A stretch of 64,000 nucleotides of DNA from Heliopora coerulea (GCA_030142905.1 JASJOG010000140.1:806001-870000), one strand, 5' to 3'. Counted from the stretch's first letter, positions 13,887-26,757 are shown. The notes: generated by a model not told the origin, from the letters alone. A program made the numbers and translations.

Positions 13887-14059
13887 CAGGGACGGCGGGG
13901 CCGGGGGAGGCTGGGGTGCTGTATCCCCCCTACGTTTTTTCCAAATGAAGTGTTGAAACAACTACGCTTTAAAACACTTATGAAATTTCCCAGAGAAGCA
14001 TACAAAATGCTGTATTTTTATCTCAAGCCCCCTCTTGTAATTCCGCTCCGCCATCCCTG
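13887..14059. mobile_element. hAT mini-element with 8 bp target duplication
   Basis: Terminal repeats CAGGGACGGCGGGGC at the left and GCTCCGCCATCCCTG at the right are inverted copies with two mismatches. The flanks TACCTACC (13879-13886) and TACCGACC (14060-14067) match at 7 of 8 positions, as expected for a hAT target duplication. 173 bp, non-autonomous. Confidence 0.75.
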
Positions 14060-14067
14060 TACCGACC

Positions 14068-14995
14068 ACAATAGTGACAGGCTTAATTGGAAGGGGAGTA
14101 TGGCTGACTCTGTGTGTCCTTTTAGGCAAAGGGAGCAGGGGTAGCTACCCTTTCTTGCCCCCGTGGGTGCAACACTCATGCGCATGTTACAGTGAACAAG
14201 ACAAACCCAAAAGAAAAAGGTGGTAGAAATTGGACCAACAGAAAATCACGTGGCATTTTCGAACCAGACTAGGCCATCTTATGTCAATTTTCTCCAAAAA
14301 TATTGGTTTGTTTCAGTAGGTATAATAAACACTAGAAAGAACGTTTTACCCTTCAATCAAATACTATAAACAGCAACTAAAAAAGTACAATTTTACGTCG
14401 TTTTCCAAAGGCTCTTCTCCGTGTTTGATCATTGGTCGAATTCTCTCTGTTTCTTGAGTTTGGTAAACGACTGCATTTTGAACACACAAGTTTTCAGCTG
14501 TTAAAGATTCATTCCAAGACCTTAACTTACACATAGACCATCGAAGAACCCAATGGTGTAACAATGGGGAGGAGACCAACAGAAATTAACTGGCCAGTAC
14601 AGTGAGCATTTTAGAGACGCTGGAAGAGGCATTTTAACAGAAATGAGGAAAGAGTGGCTTAGAGGACAATGAACAGGAACCGTGGTTTCCCAGAATGTTC
14701 TTACCAAGGGCCAGTTGTACAAAGTTTGGGTAGATTATTCCACGGACAATTCCATTCGGCAGTATCCATATTAAGAACTACCGAGCCTTAATCCTGTGCT
14801 CTCGAATAGTCTTGTATAGTTCATATGATCACCTCACAGTTCATTTAATGAAATTTACGTAGCTTAGCAGTGGCTTTGTAAGGGGTAATTTTTTGGGGTA
14901 GCAAAATACCTGAAAACTGTGAGAAACAGAACCTAACAGATTGTGTTTTTCGATATTTTGATTACGTGGTGGCTATCTAGTTTCTACAAACGATT
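14068..14995. other. No gene seen
   Basis: Short open frames only; no domain or repeat recognised. Confidence 0.5.
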
Positions 14996-15190
14996 TGCCA
15001 GATGGTCAGCGGACTCGGTGCTCACCACTAAGTAACATGGTTTTGGATCACTAGGTGAATGGCGACGAGTGTCTGTTTGATGTCGCACCAAGGAAACCTT
15101 GGTTGTAAAAACGAATGTTGCCGAGGTCCAGAATACGAAGCAATAATCTAATTGTTGAACGGGTTTAATAAAGTTCAATATACTGGTAAT
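14996..15190. repeat. Dispersed repeat, copy 1
   Basis: Matches 46630-46806 in the same orientation, starting CCAGATGGTCAGC and including GGTGCTCACCACTAAGTAAC and GCACCAAG...TACCTTGGTTGT-like blocks. The two copies differ at scattered sites and by small gaps. Non-coding in both; class unknown (possibly a SINE, but no clear polymerase III promoter was identified). Confidence 0.65.
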
Positions 15191-16764
15191 GTTTGGGGGC
15201 TCATGACTACCCTGGGTCTCCCTCTCAAAGCTTATGTTCCTTAGGCCAAAACATCTGTAAGAGTGTTCACTGGCTGGATCTTATCAATCAGATAAGCTGT
15301 TTGAAGCTTTAAGCAACTGGTCCCAAGCCGTAGTTCTTAAAAAGATATTACGGCTAACTTTATGAGAAAAAACCTTTTCTAATTAACAGTTAATCTCTTA
15401 AAATAATTCCAACCAGTTCGTTAGATGCAATCTGAGAAATTTGTGCATCAAAATTTCACGATTTCTGGATTAAGTTAATCGGCTTCTCTGAACAACCAGC
15501 CTTTAAAGGAAATACAGATCCTATAATCGCTATTCGATATTCTTTTGTATGTAAGGGCATATGCCTTCTAGAGGAAATTAAAACTGTTTGAATAATTTTA
15601 GGCTAGAGATTTGGTCGCTTAAAACTGGCTATCTTGCACTTCTGTTACCTAACATGGCTTAGTGGATTTTACGCCCAAGAAAACTTCTCTAATAATACAT
15701 GTAAATGCATGAAACGCAACTGAATTCTCCATCAAAGTTTCGTCATATAACATTAGAATAATGGATTAGAAACCCTTTGTTATTCATCTTCAATATTTTG
15801 TTAGTCAAGAATAAGTTTTATTGCTAAATTTAATAGTGCATGTTTCTCCAGTTCACAATTAACTAACAATGATAAGCCAATTGAACTAATCAAGATGTCC
15901 ACTTTATGAAGAGATGCGAAATAAAGTTGTTGATAGTAAAACTAAATAGTTTTTGCCTGGAGCTGACTCCTGTTCGTAATAGCGAAGTTTCAATAGTAAC
16001 GGAGTGTGCGTAAAGTGGAGTTCATTCTATGTTACATGAATTCAAAACGATATGGAGTAAAAGACGGAATTAGTTGCCATTCAATAAATAACGGCAGTCT
16101 TTGTTGTTATGGTGATAAGTGATACTTCCTGAGTGATGGGTCGAGGTCTTTTACCCTGGTTGGTTGGATTGTTCAGGCGCGCTGGTAGCAGCACAAGGGA
16201 TGTCGAGATTAATTAATCATATGAGTTCATAGTGACTTACAATACAATAAATCTAATGGGGCAATAAGTCGGATCAGATGTTCTTGATGCGTTTTAGGGT
16301 AAAATCCGTTGGTTTAATTGAACTGCGCTTGCAGCTCCATGATGTGCACTACTTATATGGAATTAAACAGGTCATTTTACCAGGGGAATGATAACCTGGG
16401 AACAATTAGTCATTCCATCTAAGCTCTATCGATATTTCTTCAAGGTTAGTCCACGACGCTCCAATACTACAATATTTGAGACACGATCAGGTACTGAAGT
16501 GAATGAGCCGGACAGCTGACGTAAACAGCTACTGCAAACTAAGGTACCAAAAATATATCAACTTAGAAAGCTTCCCAAATTCACTTCTGTAGTGCCCTTG
16601 CAAACAGGGAAGATTTTAGAAATATTCTTACCAAAGATTTCCAGTTGTTTTGTTTGTCCACGGCTCGAAATAGGATATGAATACAACTCCAGGAGAATGT
16701 CTTGCGGATTCAAGATATTTCATTGCATGACGTCATGATTACCCTTATGAAAATCTAAGATGTC
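15191..16764. other. No gene seen
   Basis: AT-rich, without an open frame above about 60 codons or a recognised repeat. Confidence 0.5.
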
Positions 16765-17060
16765 ATTTCAAATTTGAAAATCATTTGGAATTGGAACATT
16801 TTTACGGACGAAATTTTTCAGTTCACATATGAAATGGGAACGTTTTCACATAAGAAATACTTGATTCACATGTGAAATGACCTAGTTCAAAATTTCACCT
16901 GTCAAATGTTGGTGTTTGAAACATGCATGTCACATATGAAATGGAGGACTCGCATTTGAAAAATAGTTTCGTATATGTAATTTTCATTTCGAATGTGGGA
17001 TTAAAACAATTGACATGTTAAATATGATTGATATGAGGTGAAATTGCATGAGAAATTTTT
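16765..17060. repeat. Degenerate array of CACATGTG-like words
   Basis: About ten variants of a palindromic word TTTCACATGTGAAA occur in 300 bp: CACATATGAAATGG (twice), CACATAAGAAAT, CACATGTGAAATGA, CACCTGTCAAAT, CGCATTTGAAAA, and CGTATATGTAATTT. The spacing varies from about 15 to 40 bp. It may be a decayed simple array or a cluster of E-box-like sites; no function can be inferred. Confidence 0.55.
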
Positions 17061-18157
17061 TCAAGGGTATTCCAACAAAAGATCAGATGGCAATGACAGC
17101 AGCCGAAGCCTCAGTTTAGTGATGGATGTGTATGTTTGACATTCCAAAAGCAGATTCAGTCTGATAACGGAATACATTTCTCGTCACCTCCATTAAAAAC
17201 AGTTTGTCAGCAGCTTGGATTTACATAAGTGCTTAGTAGTTCTTGGTATCTACAATTTCTGGGAGAATAAATTGTCAGAAGGAAACTCTGAACAACTGTC
17301 TGGTGGTGGTTTTTGATTGAATACCCTGACACTTTAGCAGTAATGCTGCAAATGGTAGCGTATGCCATCAATTCAGAGTCTTTCGCAACCACAGGAAGTA
17401 GTCCTCTTGAACAGTGTTTAAAAATTAAAAAAAAATATCCCCCCCACAAAACCCACGAACAGACAGGCATAGTTTTTGTTTCCTTTGTAGGATTACGAAG
17501 ATGATGATAGATAGCGATGAAAAAGATTTACCGACCAAGAAAAAGTGACAAGATTATTGCAGCAGAACGCTAAGAAGTGGGAGAAAGTTGTACAAAAGTC
17601 AAGAAAGAAGATTAAAGATTCACAAGAGCAACAAGTAAGAAATTAAAAGGAACTGAACAAGTCCATCACAAAAAGTTATCATATCAATAATATGGTAATA
17701 AAGAAGTGCCACAGTAAGGATTTCGAGCAAGCTTTGAAATTCCCGCCGGTGTCCTCAAATTTCTGTTGTAGAAACAGATCCAGTAACTTGCCAAATTAGA
17801 GTGAAGTACGGTGGCCAAGACAGTGGCGTGATTAAGGTAGGGAATAGGAAACCTGTACCCCCTTATTTTACTGCCATGATAGAGTTATTTCATGAAATAT
17901 TACAAAAAATATCTTAGTACGCCTCTAATCTGAATCCCGTGCGCCTACATTTACTTCTCACCGATCGGCGCCTACACAGTGCAAATATACAACAGTGACC
18001 TTTTTAATCTCATAAGATGGCATGACTCGTTGGATTATCCAAGCCACACAAGAATTTTGGTAAGCAGACACTTTTTCTCATTACACTATTATTATACTCT
18101 ATACTGATTTCTCTGCCTTCCGACTGGAAAACATCGACTCCCAACCCCAAATCCCTG
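17061..18157. other. No gene seen
   Basis: Short open frames without motifs. A CAGTGGCGTGATTAAGG string at about 17820 resembles a hAT terminal repeat, but no partner end was found. Confidence 0.4.
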
Positions 18158-18193
18158 CTGAAGAGGCCACCATAGAAGGCCGAAACGTACGTC
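18158..18193 (+). ncRNA. Hammerhead-ribozyme-like motif (weak candidate)
   Basis: CTGAAGA (18158-18164), then GGCC (18165-18168) and GGCC (18178-18181) that can pair as stem II, then GAAAC (18182-18186), a short ACG-TA-CGT turn and GTC (18191-18193). This is the order of the minimal type I hammerhead core (CUGANGA, stem II, GAAA, stem III, UH). Stem I is only about 2 bp in the single copy. Hammerheads of this class are known from Penelope-like elements and retrozymes, but no such element was recognised here. Confidence 0.25.
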
Positions 18194-18430
18194 CATGTTT
18201 CTGTCCTAAAAGAATTATGCACGAGACAATGTTAAGCATCTTTTACTGTCATCTTTTACTCTCTTCTTTTTTTATATACTATATACATACTCATTTTTTT
18301 ACTCGGTACCACATGTCCAACTGCGTAGCCATCTAACATCTCGCATCAATCCGTAACATACGGTGGGTTTAGACTTCCCTTTCCTACTAGCTGGCAATTT
18401 TATCATTTTTACCGCACTTATATGGGCCCT

Positions 18431-18862
18431 ACATCGACTCTGAGACCAAGACTCATACATATTCTATCGATTCTCATGGCATACCCTTATGTGTAGCCAT
18501 TCCACGCGTGTTATAGCCCGAGGCTGTAGGATCATTATATTATCACAATGCTAACTCTCACTCATTAAATTATCAAATTTACATAACTATAACACCAGTG
18601 TGGTTCCAATTACCTACTCCAAAACCATAAAAAATCAAATGTATACTCTACGATTTACTCTGAAACTAAAGATTCATACTCATTCACTCAACTCTACATG
18701 GCATACCACTAGTGTAGCCATGTCACGCTCACTATAGCCCGCGGCTAAAAGTGCGTTCCATCATTAACAGTTTCAACTCCCAATCGTTAGAACAATCACA
18801 GCTACACAACTGTAACACCAGTGTGGTTCCAATTATCTGCTCAAAAACCAAAAAAAAAACAA
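18431..18862. repeat. Tandem duplication, 220 bp units
   Basis: Two adjacent diverged units, 18431-18650 and 18651-18862, share in order ACTCTGA, CATGGCATACC, GTGTAGCCAT, TATAGCCCG and ACACCAGTGTGGTTCCAATT. A weaker partial third unit may precede them (GGTACCACATGTCC...GCGTAGCCATC around 18306-18335). Non-coding. Confidence 0.75.
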
Positions 18863-19699
18863 GTAAGTTTTCTCCCAAAAACAAAATTCTCCGTAGCTAT
18901 GGTTTGAGTTCCCAGTTTGCCTCTCAAAAATGTACGTCTGGCCACGCTGAGCAAAGGAGTCATGACAGTGCAATTAACTGTTACCTCGGTATTGACAAAG
19001 CGTCTCCATAAAGTTGATCAAGCGAGGTTAATGAGCAGGAGCCACTGCCTGATGAACCACTATTCATCCACCAAATATAGGCAATGTTTCAAACAAAGTT
19101 CTTACAGTCAGTTGCGCCACCAAACCTATATTTTTTTAAAATTTTTTTTCATGGAGTGGGGATCTACCTAGAAATTGGAACTCAAAGCAGGACTGCCAAA
19201 AATTCGGATGCTAAGAGTAAGTTTACTAGTTTAATTTTGTACCTTAGGTCCCCCTGATACGGATTCGAGGACGTTTAAGATGTTTTGTGGAATGTTACAG
19301 GCAACAAAATTATCAGCCGATTTACTTATGAGGGCACAGCTCCCCTAGGTTCGTCCTTGGCCACCCACCTGTGCACGGTCAAAAGAGAATCAGTAATATA
19401 TGTGATTACCATCAGCCACCACTGGAGGACCATGTATATACGATAAAAAGTTGTATAGTAAACCGGATAGGAGAGGAGTGTGATGATATAAGTCATTTAT
19501 TAACTTTATTGGATTCGGAAACGTGACGTAACATGTTGCTGTTATTTTCGTATAGATAGGTTAGGGTCGTGACAAGAAGCTATTCCTGAGGAAGAGGTGA
19601 CTGGGCAGTAATGGGTACTAAATAAAATAGAAGATAGGGAATTTTGAAAACAGGTGCTGTGGTTTTGGTTCAATTGTCACCAGGTGGTGACAGGTCAAC
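18863..19699. other. No gene seen
   Basis: No coding signal. Sequence from about 19500 to 19690 may include the remnant 3' part of the adjoining Gypsy element, but no LTR pair could be identified. Confidence 0.4.
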
Positions 19700-19850
19700 A
19701 GTTAGGATTAAGATTAGGATCAGGGTTAGGATTGGGGTAGGGTAACGTTTAGGATTAGGGTTGAGATAGGGCTAGGACTAACCCTAACCCTAAACCTAAC
19801 CCGAATCCTCTGTATAACCCTAACCATAATCCTAATCGTAACTCTAACAT
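19700..19850. repeat. Head-to-head telomere-like array
   Basis: From 19700 to about 19776 the plus strand is a degenerate TTAGGG-type repeat (GTTAGGATTAAGATTAGG and similar). From about 19778 to 19850 it switches to CCCTAA-type (CTAACCCTAACCCTAAACC). The switch point is GCTAGGACTAACCC. The result is an inverted pair of interstitial telomere-like blocks. Confidence 0.85.
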
Positions 19851-19908
19851 TCAGAATAGTCCGGAATCTCAAGACCATTATATAACGTTCATTTATTTTA
19901 TTTCCTAT

Positions 19909-21720
19909 TTAACGATTCATTATACTTTGTTTACATAATCTCACTTGTCTCTTTTTCCCGCCTTTTCCTTCCTTCCCACGTGACTTACCGAACAGTACAT
20001 CTCTTCTTAACAAAGAAGAAAATTTAGATCTAACACAAGAAAAATTTAAAAGACCTAATTTACAAAGTGCCTTTTGTTGCCTTGTTTCATTTCTCATTTC
20101 GTCCTTCATGTATTCCTCTTGCACATGACCTGTATTCGCGGGTAAATGTGTGCTTTTGCCACTATTTCTCGATGGTGGTACTTCATAAACTGCTGTGAAA
20201 TTCCTCATTATCTGTGGTTCGTTCGGCCTTCTCAGCAATAAACTTGTACCATTCTTTCCTTCGACGGTGTATGGTTTCGGGTCGTACGTCGTCAACAACA
20301 TAGATTGCCGGTTCTATATGAGGAGTACTTAGTCACCCTTTCTCATGTCAGAAAGAGCTGAATGTCTGTTCTTGTCTGCGTATTCCTTAATCTTCTGTTT
20401 TTGAATGCTGTCTTAATCAATGACGGATTGAAGAACAAATCCGAATTCGGGAACTTCTTCCGTCTGTCCAGGAAGCGATGGTAATTTCGTGCAAATATTC
20501 CTTCCAAATAGAACAACTGCAGGAGTTCTACCTGTCGTACAATGAGCTGTGGATTGGTGGTTAAGTAAAAAGATGTTTTGCTTGTTTCTCCAATTCTTTC
20601 CTTTGGCGTGGGCGGCTCGTGGGCCGCACGTGGCTCGGGCGGTTCAGTTGTGCGTTTGAATCGCACGATCCCTGAATTGGCTTGAGGACAGTATGGAATC
20701 ACACGGCGGTGCGTGATCCCATTAGCGCTGGAATACGATTCGAATTCCTCTGATGTAATTTGTGACCCATTGTCGGTAACAATTTCTGCAGCTAGACCAT
20801 GCGTAGCAAAACATGATTTCATTTTCTTAATTATGGCCCCCGTAGTCATGCTCTTTATTATGGAAACTTCCGGCTGATTGGAATATGAATCCATCAAAAC
20901 GAGAAAGGATTTGTCAGTGGAAAACGGCCCGCACAAATCAGTATGCAAAACGCGCCATGGAGTTGCTGGTATTGGTGAAAATGTGGAGGTTCTAGCTGGA
21001 CTTGGTGTTGGTCCTTGAGCTTGACACGAAATGTAGGAGCGGATTAAGTGTTCCACATCTCTGTCGGTGCCATGCCACCACACCTTCTCCCTCAATAAAT
21101 GTTTGGTTCTAAAGATACGTTGTCCTTCGTGTGTTAACTGTAGCGTGGTCATTCAAGGACTGGCTGGAATTATAATGCGTGACTCTCGAAGTCACCTAGT
21201 GAGGACAGTTCTTGTTTAATGGTGAAATAGGAGCTTGTTTCATTGGTTTTCTGGCATTGCCCAGATATGGAAAACTGGTAAATTGACTTTAGAACAGGAT
21301 CTTTTCTTGTCAAATCTTCAAGTTGAGCCGTGGTCATAGCTTTTGGAACTACATTACGGGCTATGTAGTGAACGTAATTTTGGTAGTATTTCGCTATTTT
21401 GGAACTTGTGTTCACAATTGCATACGAGACAAAACATCGGTAGGATTTGTGAATTCAGTGGAGTATTTGACACGGAATGTACACGGTTGGAGAGGCACCG
21501 TTCCACTTGCGGAGGTGGTTTCGTCTGTAGATTACCTCTAAAGGATTATGGTCTGTGAGAAGATCGAAGGTCGTGCCTTACAGGTATAAGTGGAGCCTCT
21601 CGTACTCCTAAACTACCGCGAGAGCTTCTCTTTTCATCTGGGAATATGGAGTTTCCATAGCCGTGTGTGCACGGCTAGCATAAGCAACAGGTGTTGTTAT
21701 ATATCTGGGTTAGACTTGCA
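19909..21720 (-). pseudogene. Ty3/Gypsy-type pol fragment (RNase H and integrase)
   Basis: Read from high to low coordinate. The RNase H end (about 21720-21440) has VAYASRA, REALAVV and LLTDHNPLE, with internal stops. The H2C2 zinc-binding region and integrase core follow (21152-20343): THEGQ, CGPF, IVTDNGSQ. The C-terminal tail (20301-19909) has YDPKPYTV. In-frame stops lie between the core and the tail (near 20310-20325). The catalytic Asp pair is present, but at the expected Glu position (PQANGxxExF in active relatives) the sequence reads PQANSGIVRF, so the third catalytic residue is missing. No LTRs, gag or reverse transcriptase were identified. Confidence 0.8.
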
Positions 21721-23346
21721 CCGAGATTGAAAGGACTTGCGTCGACTTGTTACTGACTTGGAACAGCTGGGTCGTAGGGAGTCATAACACGATCGCTAGG
21801 ACGTCAAACAGAAGCTTAAACAACTGGACCCAGGAACCCGTTTTTCAAAGGCAATTGCGCTGACTTCATGACATAAAACCTATCTGAATTGAGAGTAGGT
21901 CTATTAAAATATTTCCCAATAGTTCCTCGGAAGTAACCTGATAATTTTTTACATCAAAACTTTTACTAATTCATGATTAAGCGAATCATCTTCTATAAAA
22001 ACGGCTCATGAAGTAAAGACGTATCCTACTTCATATTCTTTCAGGTATAAGTGAATTCGTTGTAAGATATACGGCCTCTCTAAATTTGACACTTTCATCC
22101 AAGATGTGAAGCAACAATAACTTACTGTGGTTTAAGAAGCCGTGGAAGAACAGAGCTAAACCAAAATCTGATATAAAATGTAACTTGATGCTTGAGATAT
22201 ACTAAAGTTCTGATTAAAGTGACCCGGAAAACTTCCTTATAGTTAACTCAAAATATGCTCAACATCATTAAAACACAACTGCAGTTCTATGCGTACCTCT
22301 CAAGTTTGATAGATTTTATCATCGTGGGTTATGAACATGTTGTCTCCATATGGATTAACAAGGTGACTCCCATGAATCTGCGAACATTCTTTGCTTGCAC
22401 TACAACACTGATAAAGGGAACTGAAGGATAGTGACTTGTATCTCTATTCTGTTCTAACAAATTTGACAAGGTTGGCTGCCTGAGAGCTCTGCCCCTCAAT
22501 GAATCACTAACTTATCTACCACTATAGTTTCTGGAACTATACTTAAGACATTAAATAATTGATTATTAATATATCCATATTCGATAAATGTTTACCAACT
22601 TCATAAAATTCAATTAAAAGCGCATATGATTTTAAAGTCTATTATAGTTGCTCACGCATTTATCCATTATGCATTTATGTGTTGCGATTCATAATAATAC
22701 TAGAAAACGATTCCGGAGGAAGTCATGGGTAGTCCATTTGGCCAAACGCTTGGTTCGAAATTGCTGCAGGTTCACCTACTTCTCTGTCTACAATTTCCAG
22801 ATAATTAAAAGAATTATTGGGGAGATTTCCATCCAGCGAAGTAAGCAATGAAATATTATGAATAGTAATAAACAATGCATCTGTTATAAATAGCAAAACA
22901 TGCAGAATAGAACATCAGTAAAATCCTCCTGCTAACTTGCCTGCTAGGTAAACTTACATCATGTATTTTGATCTTTGCTAATGTTAAACTGATTAAAGGT
23001 CCTTGAACGATGACGTTTGAGCAAGAGAAAACCGAAGTGGACAAAAGATCATTAATTTGGCTGTAGTTTCGTTTGTAAAACAACCTAAAATAAGAAAAAA
23101 GAAATCAAATATTCGTTAATTTATTATCATTTACATCATTCATTTTATACACTTGCACAAGACAAGGGGAAGATTTGGGAAAAACTACATTCATTCATTG
23201 CAACAGTTTCGGTTATCACTGTAATATTCTAGACTTCCAAGATTCTGTACTGCTCTATTACAGTTTGGATCCAGAAGCCCAGCTTTGTATAAAATATCGG
23301 TCCTGGACCAGGATTGTACCTACCCTGGTGGGCGTCACCTACCTAC
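21721..23346. other. No gene seen
   Basis: AT-rich. Short open frames only, no repeat or domain recognised. Confidence 0.5.
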
Positions 23347-23366
23347 TTAGGGTTTAGGATTAGGGT

Positions 23367-23399
<33 letters not shown>

Positions 23400-23750
23400 T
23401 AGGATTAGGGTTTAGGGTAACGATTAGGGTTAGGTTAGAGTTTAGGATTAGGGTTTAGGGTTATGGTTGGGGTTAGGGTTAAGGTTAGGGTTGGGTTTAG
23501 GGTTGGGGTTTGGGTTAGGGTTGGGGTTAGGGTTAGGGTTGGAGTTACGGTTGGGGTTAGTGTCGGAGTTAGGTTTAGGGTTAGGATTAAGGTTAGGGTT
23601 AGGGTTAGGTTTAGGTTTAGGTTTAGGTTTAGGGTTAGGGTTAGGGTTAGGGTTAGGGTTAGGGTTAGAGTTAGGCTTAGGGTTAGAGTTAGGCTTAGGG
23701 TTAGGGTTAGGGGTTTTGGGTTAGGTGTTTGTGGTTTGGGGTTAGGGTTT
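23347..23750 (+). repeat. Interstitial TTAGGG-like array, about 400 bp
   Basis: Degenerate telomere-type repeats, mostly GGGTTA and GGGTTTA with point variants, G-rich on the plus strand throughout. It abuts the 3' end of the minus-strand LINE at 23757. The array produces long artificial frames of alternating VR and GL residues that are not genes. Confidence 0.9.
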
Positions 23751-23993
23751 TGAAGTTGAAGTTGAGTTGAAGAACTTTATTTACCCACGCTGGTATCGTC
23801 AGCAGAGCTGATTTCCACGATAGGCGTGTAAAAAGTATAATTACAAAAACATACATATAAATATATAAGAGATATAGTACAGATAGAGAATCTAAGCTAA
23901 GACTAATAGTAATATGCCGCACGATTGTTTAGAAAATGCGCGGTGTATATTTACAGGTTTTGTGTTTAAAAATGATGAGCAGCGATTTTTCTT

Positions 23994-26757
23994 TCAAAAA
24001 AAGAGGGGTGTTTTACTTTCTCTTAGGTCAGTTGGTAAGGAGTTCCATAGGGCAGATCCATCGAACATAAGGCTTCTTTTCATATTGTTAGTACGAGGTT
24101 TCGGCAAACGAACTAAGCTGTGTCTATCACGAAGATCATAATTTATAAGTTCATTTTTGTAGGTAAATAGGTCATGGAGGCAACTTGGCCCCATCTTGTT
24201 TAATATTTTAAACATCATTTTTGCTTTAGCTTTGAACCACTGCATTTTTAAAGGTTCCCACTCCAAGGCATTTAAGGCGGTTTGCTGATTAGTTTCATTA
24301 GGCATATTTGTTATGATACGTGCTGCTCGATTTTGAAGTTTTTGCAGGCGTTTCGATTGAGTCTCTCCAAAAACACTCCAAACTTCACAACAATAATTGA
24401 AATAGGGTTGAACTTGTACATTAAATAAGTATTTTAGAGTATTCTGATCAGCAAATTCTTTTATTTGTTTTAAAGCATATAAACCGGATGAAACTTTTTT
24501 ACAGATATTCTCTGTATTAATTTTCCAAGATAAATTTTTATCAACAATCACGCCCAGAGCTTTGTATTGGAAAACTTGTTTTATTGGTTTGTTGTCAATA
24601 GTAATTTGTAATTGATAATCACTAATTTTGTTGAGCATAGGTTTAGTTCCAATCAGAATAAATTCTGTTTTTGCCACATTCAAGCTGAGTTTATTTGCTA
24701 CTAGCCATTTTCGCAATCTTTCCAAATCAGAATTCACTGCAACTTCAATATCATTGATTGACTCACCAGCTGCCGTAATGTTTGTATCATCAGCAAACAA
24801 CCTGGATTTCGTTTGTTTTAGACATGATGATAAATCATTAATATAAATTAAAAACAGCAAAGGTCCTAAAATGGAACCTTGGGGTACTCCACATCTTATG
24901 CCACGTTTAGTTGAAATAAATCCATTTATCTCACATTTTTGTGTTCGTTCATATAGATAAGATTTAATTAGAGATAACACCTGGCCCCTGATACCATAAT
25001 GTAGTAGTTTTTCTAACAGAATTTGATGATCAACGGTATCAAATGCCTTCTTCAGGTCAATAAAAACTATTAAATTAAACAATTTCCTTTCCATATTTAC
25101 ATACCAATCATTGGTACATTCTAAAAGAGCTGTAGCTGTGGAGTGATACTTACGAAAACCAAATTGGTATTCTGAAAGCAGGCTGTTTGCTGCGAAGTAT
25201 TCATATAGTTGATTGTAAATGATGCGTTCCATAACTTTGCTAATGGCTGAAAGCACCGAAATAGGACGATAATTGTTAGGTAAATTTCGCTTGCCACTTT
25301 TAAACAGTGGGATTACCCTTGCAGTTTTCCAATCACTTGGAAACGTTGAAAGTGTAATTGCTTGATTAAAAATAAATGTCAAAGAGCTACAAATTATTGG
25401 CGCAGCAATTTTAATAATTTTACTTGAAATTTTGTCAATACCCGTAGCTTTACAGGTTGAGAGTTTAGACAGTAGGTGACAAACACTATCTACAGTAACT
25501 GGCTTGAATGCAGTGAACTTGGATTTGGTTTCTTTTAAAAACCGCTTAAAATGACTACTACTTGAATCAATTAAATTGTCGGCAAGGTTTGGCCCAATAC
25601 TTGAAAAATATTCATTGAAACTCTCTGCAATGTCTTTGGGATTACTCAACTTCTCCCCATTTATGTCTAGTTCATTCACTTTTGTTGGTCTTTGTTTACC
25701 CAGTAGATCATTTACAGACCTCCAAGCAGCTTTTGGATCATCTTTTAGAACTGATATTCTCTTTGAGTAATTTATTTTTTTTGCTTGCCTTAATTGTGTG
25801 TTTGCAACATTTCTCGCTTTTTTATAATCTTCCCAGTCACTTTCAATTTTAGAAATTGTTGCCTTTCTTTTTGTCTCTTGTGTTTATTAATTGTTTTATA
25901 TCACTTGTAACCCATGGGCCTTTTTTTGACATTATTTTTTTATGTTGAGTGGGAGCATGTCTATCAAGGACCTCAAGAAATAATTGTTTCCAGATCTCCC
26001 ACATACTGTCAGGATTTTCTCCATAAAAATAAATATAGTCCCATGCCTGTACAGATAAGTCTTGAAGAAATTTATCTTCATTAAAATTTTTCATATTTCT
26101 TATTTCAATAATGTTTTCTAGGCTTTTTGGGGCAACATTAATCTTCCATATTGCATAAATAAGATTGTGATCACTCATTCCAGTATGAATAACACCACTA
26201 CTTGAAATTTTTTTTGGATGGTTTGTTATAAAATGGTCAATTAGTGTAGAAAATGTCATAGTTACCCTTGTAGGTTCACTAATTAACTGAGACAATTGAT
26301 ATACCTCAAACAGTGATGCTAATTTCTTTGTTGAGTGATCAGAATTTAACTTCATAAGGTCACAATTAAGATCACCCAGAAAATAAATTTCTTTATTTTC
26401 ATAATCAATGATTTGCAACAATTGTTCAAGATGATCAAAAAATTCTGATGGTGCATCTGGTGGTCTATAAACTGTGAGAACCAGGAAAGGCCTGGTGTGA
26501 GGTTTATTTATTTCTAGGCAAACAGCTTATATATCAGGTGGTATGATATCTTGTTGATTATGATAATTGATGGTTTTACATAGATAGATACAGACACCAC
26601 CACCTTGTCTAGACCTATCCTTCCTAACAATATCATATCCATCAATATTTAGCATACCATCTGTTATTGTAGAATCTAATCGAGTTTCATTAAGGGCAAA
26701 AATATCCAGAGATTTGCTAGATAGTGTTAACTTGACCTCAGCAAATTTTTTTGGCAA
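23994..26757 (-). pseudogene. LINE ORF2: AP endonuclease and reverse transcriptase
   Basis: Enzyme that nicks target DNA and reverse-transcribes the LINE RNA there. The endonuclease half (26757-25849) shows ALNETRLD, GGGVCIYL, LGDLNCDL and an SDHNLI end. The reverse transcriptase (25679-23994) shows NYRPISVLS, FIDLKKAFDTVDH, GVPQGSILGPLLF, the catalytic LFADDTN, and a C-terminal block ending ALWNSLPTDLR. Breaks: an in-frame TAA at 26524-26526, a frame change around 25870, and a frame change in a T run near 23995-24002 that shortens the C-terminus. Residues for both activities are otherwise present. ORF1 starts just upstream on the same strand. Confidence 0.85.

Noticed and set aside
17820..17850. 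hAT end CAGTGGCG
   Set aside because: No inverted partner or target duplication located.
19500..19690. LTR for the Gypsy fragment
   Set aside because: No second copy or TG...CA pair with target duplication could be found in the window.
23463..23753. Long frames of alternating Val-Arg or Gly-Leu
   Set aside because: They are direct translations of the TTAGGG-like array and have no coding evidence.
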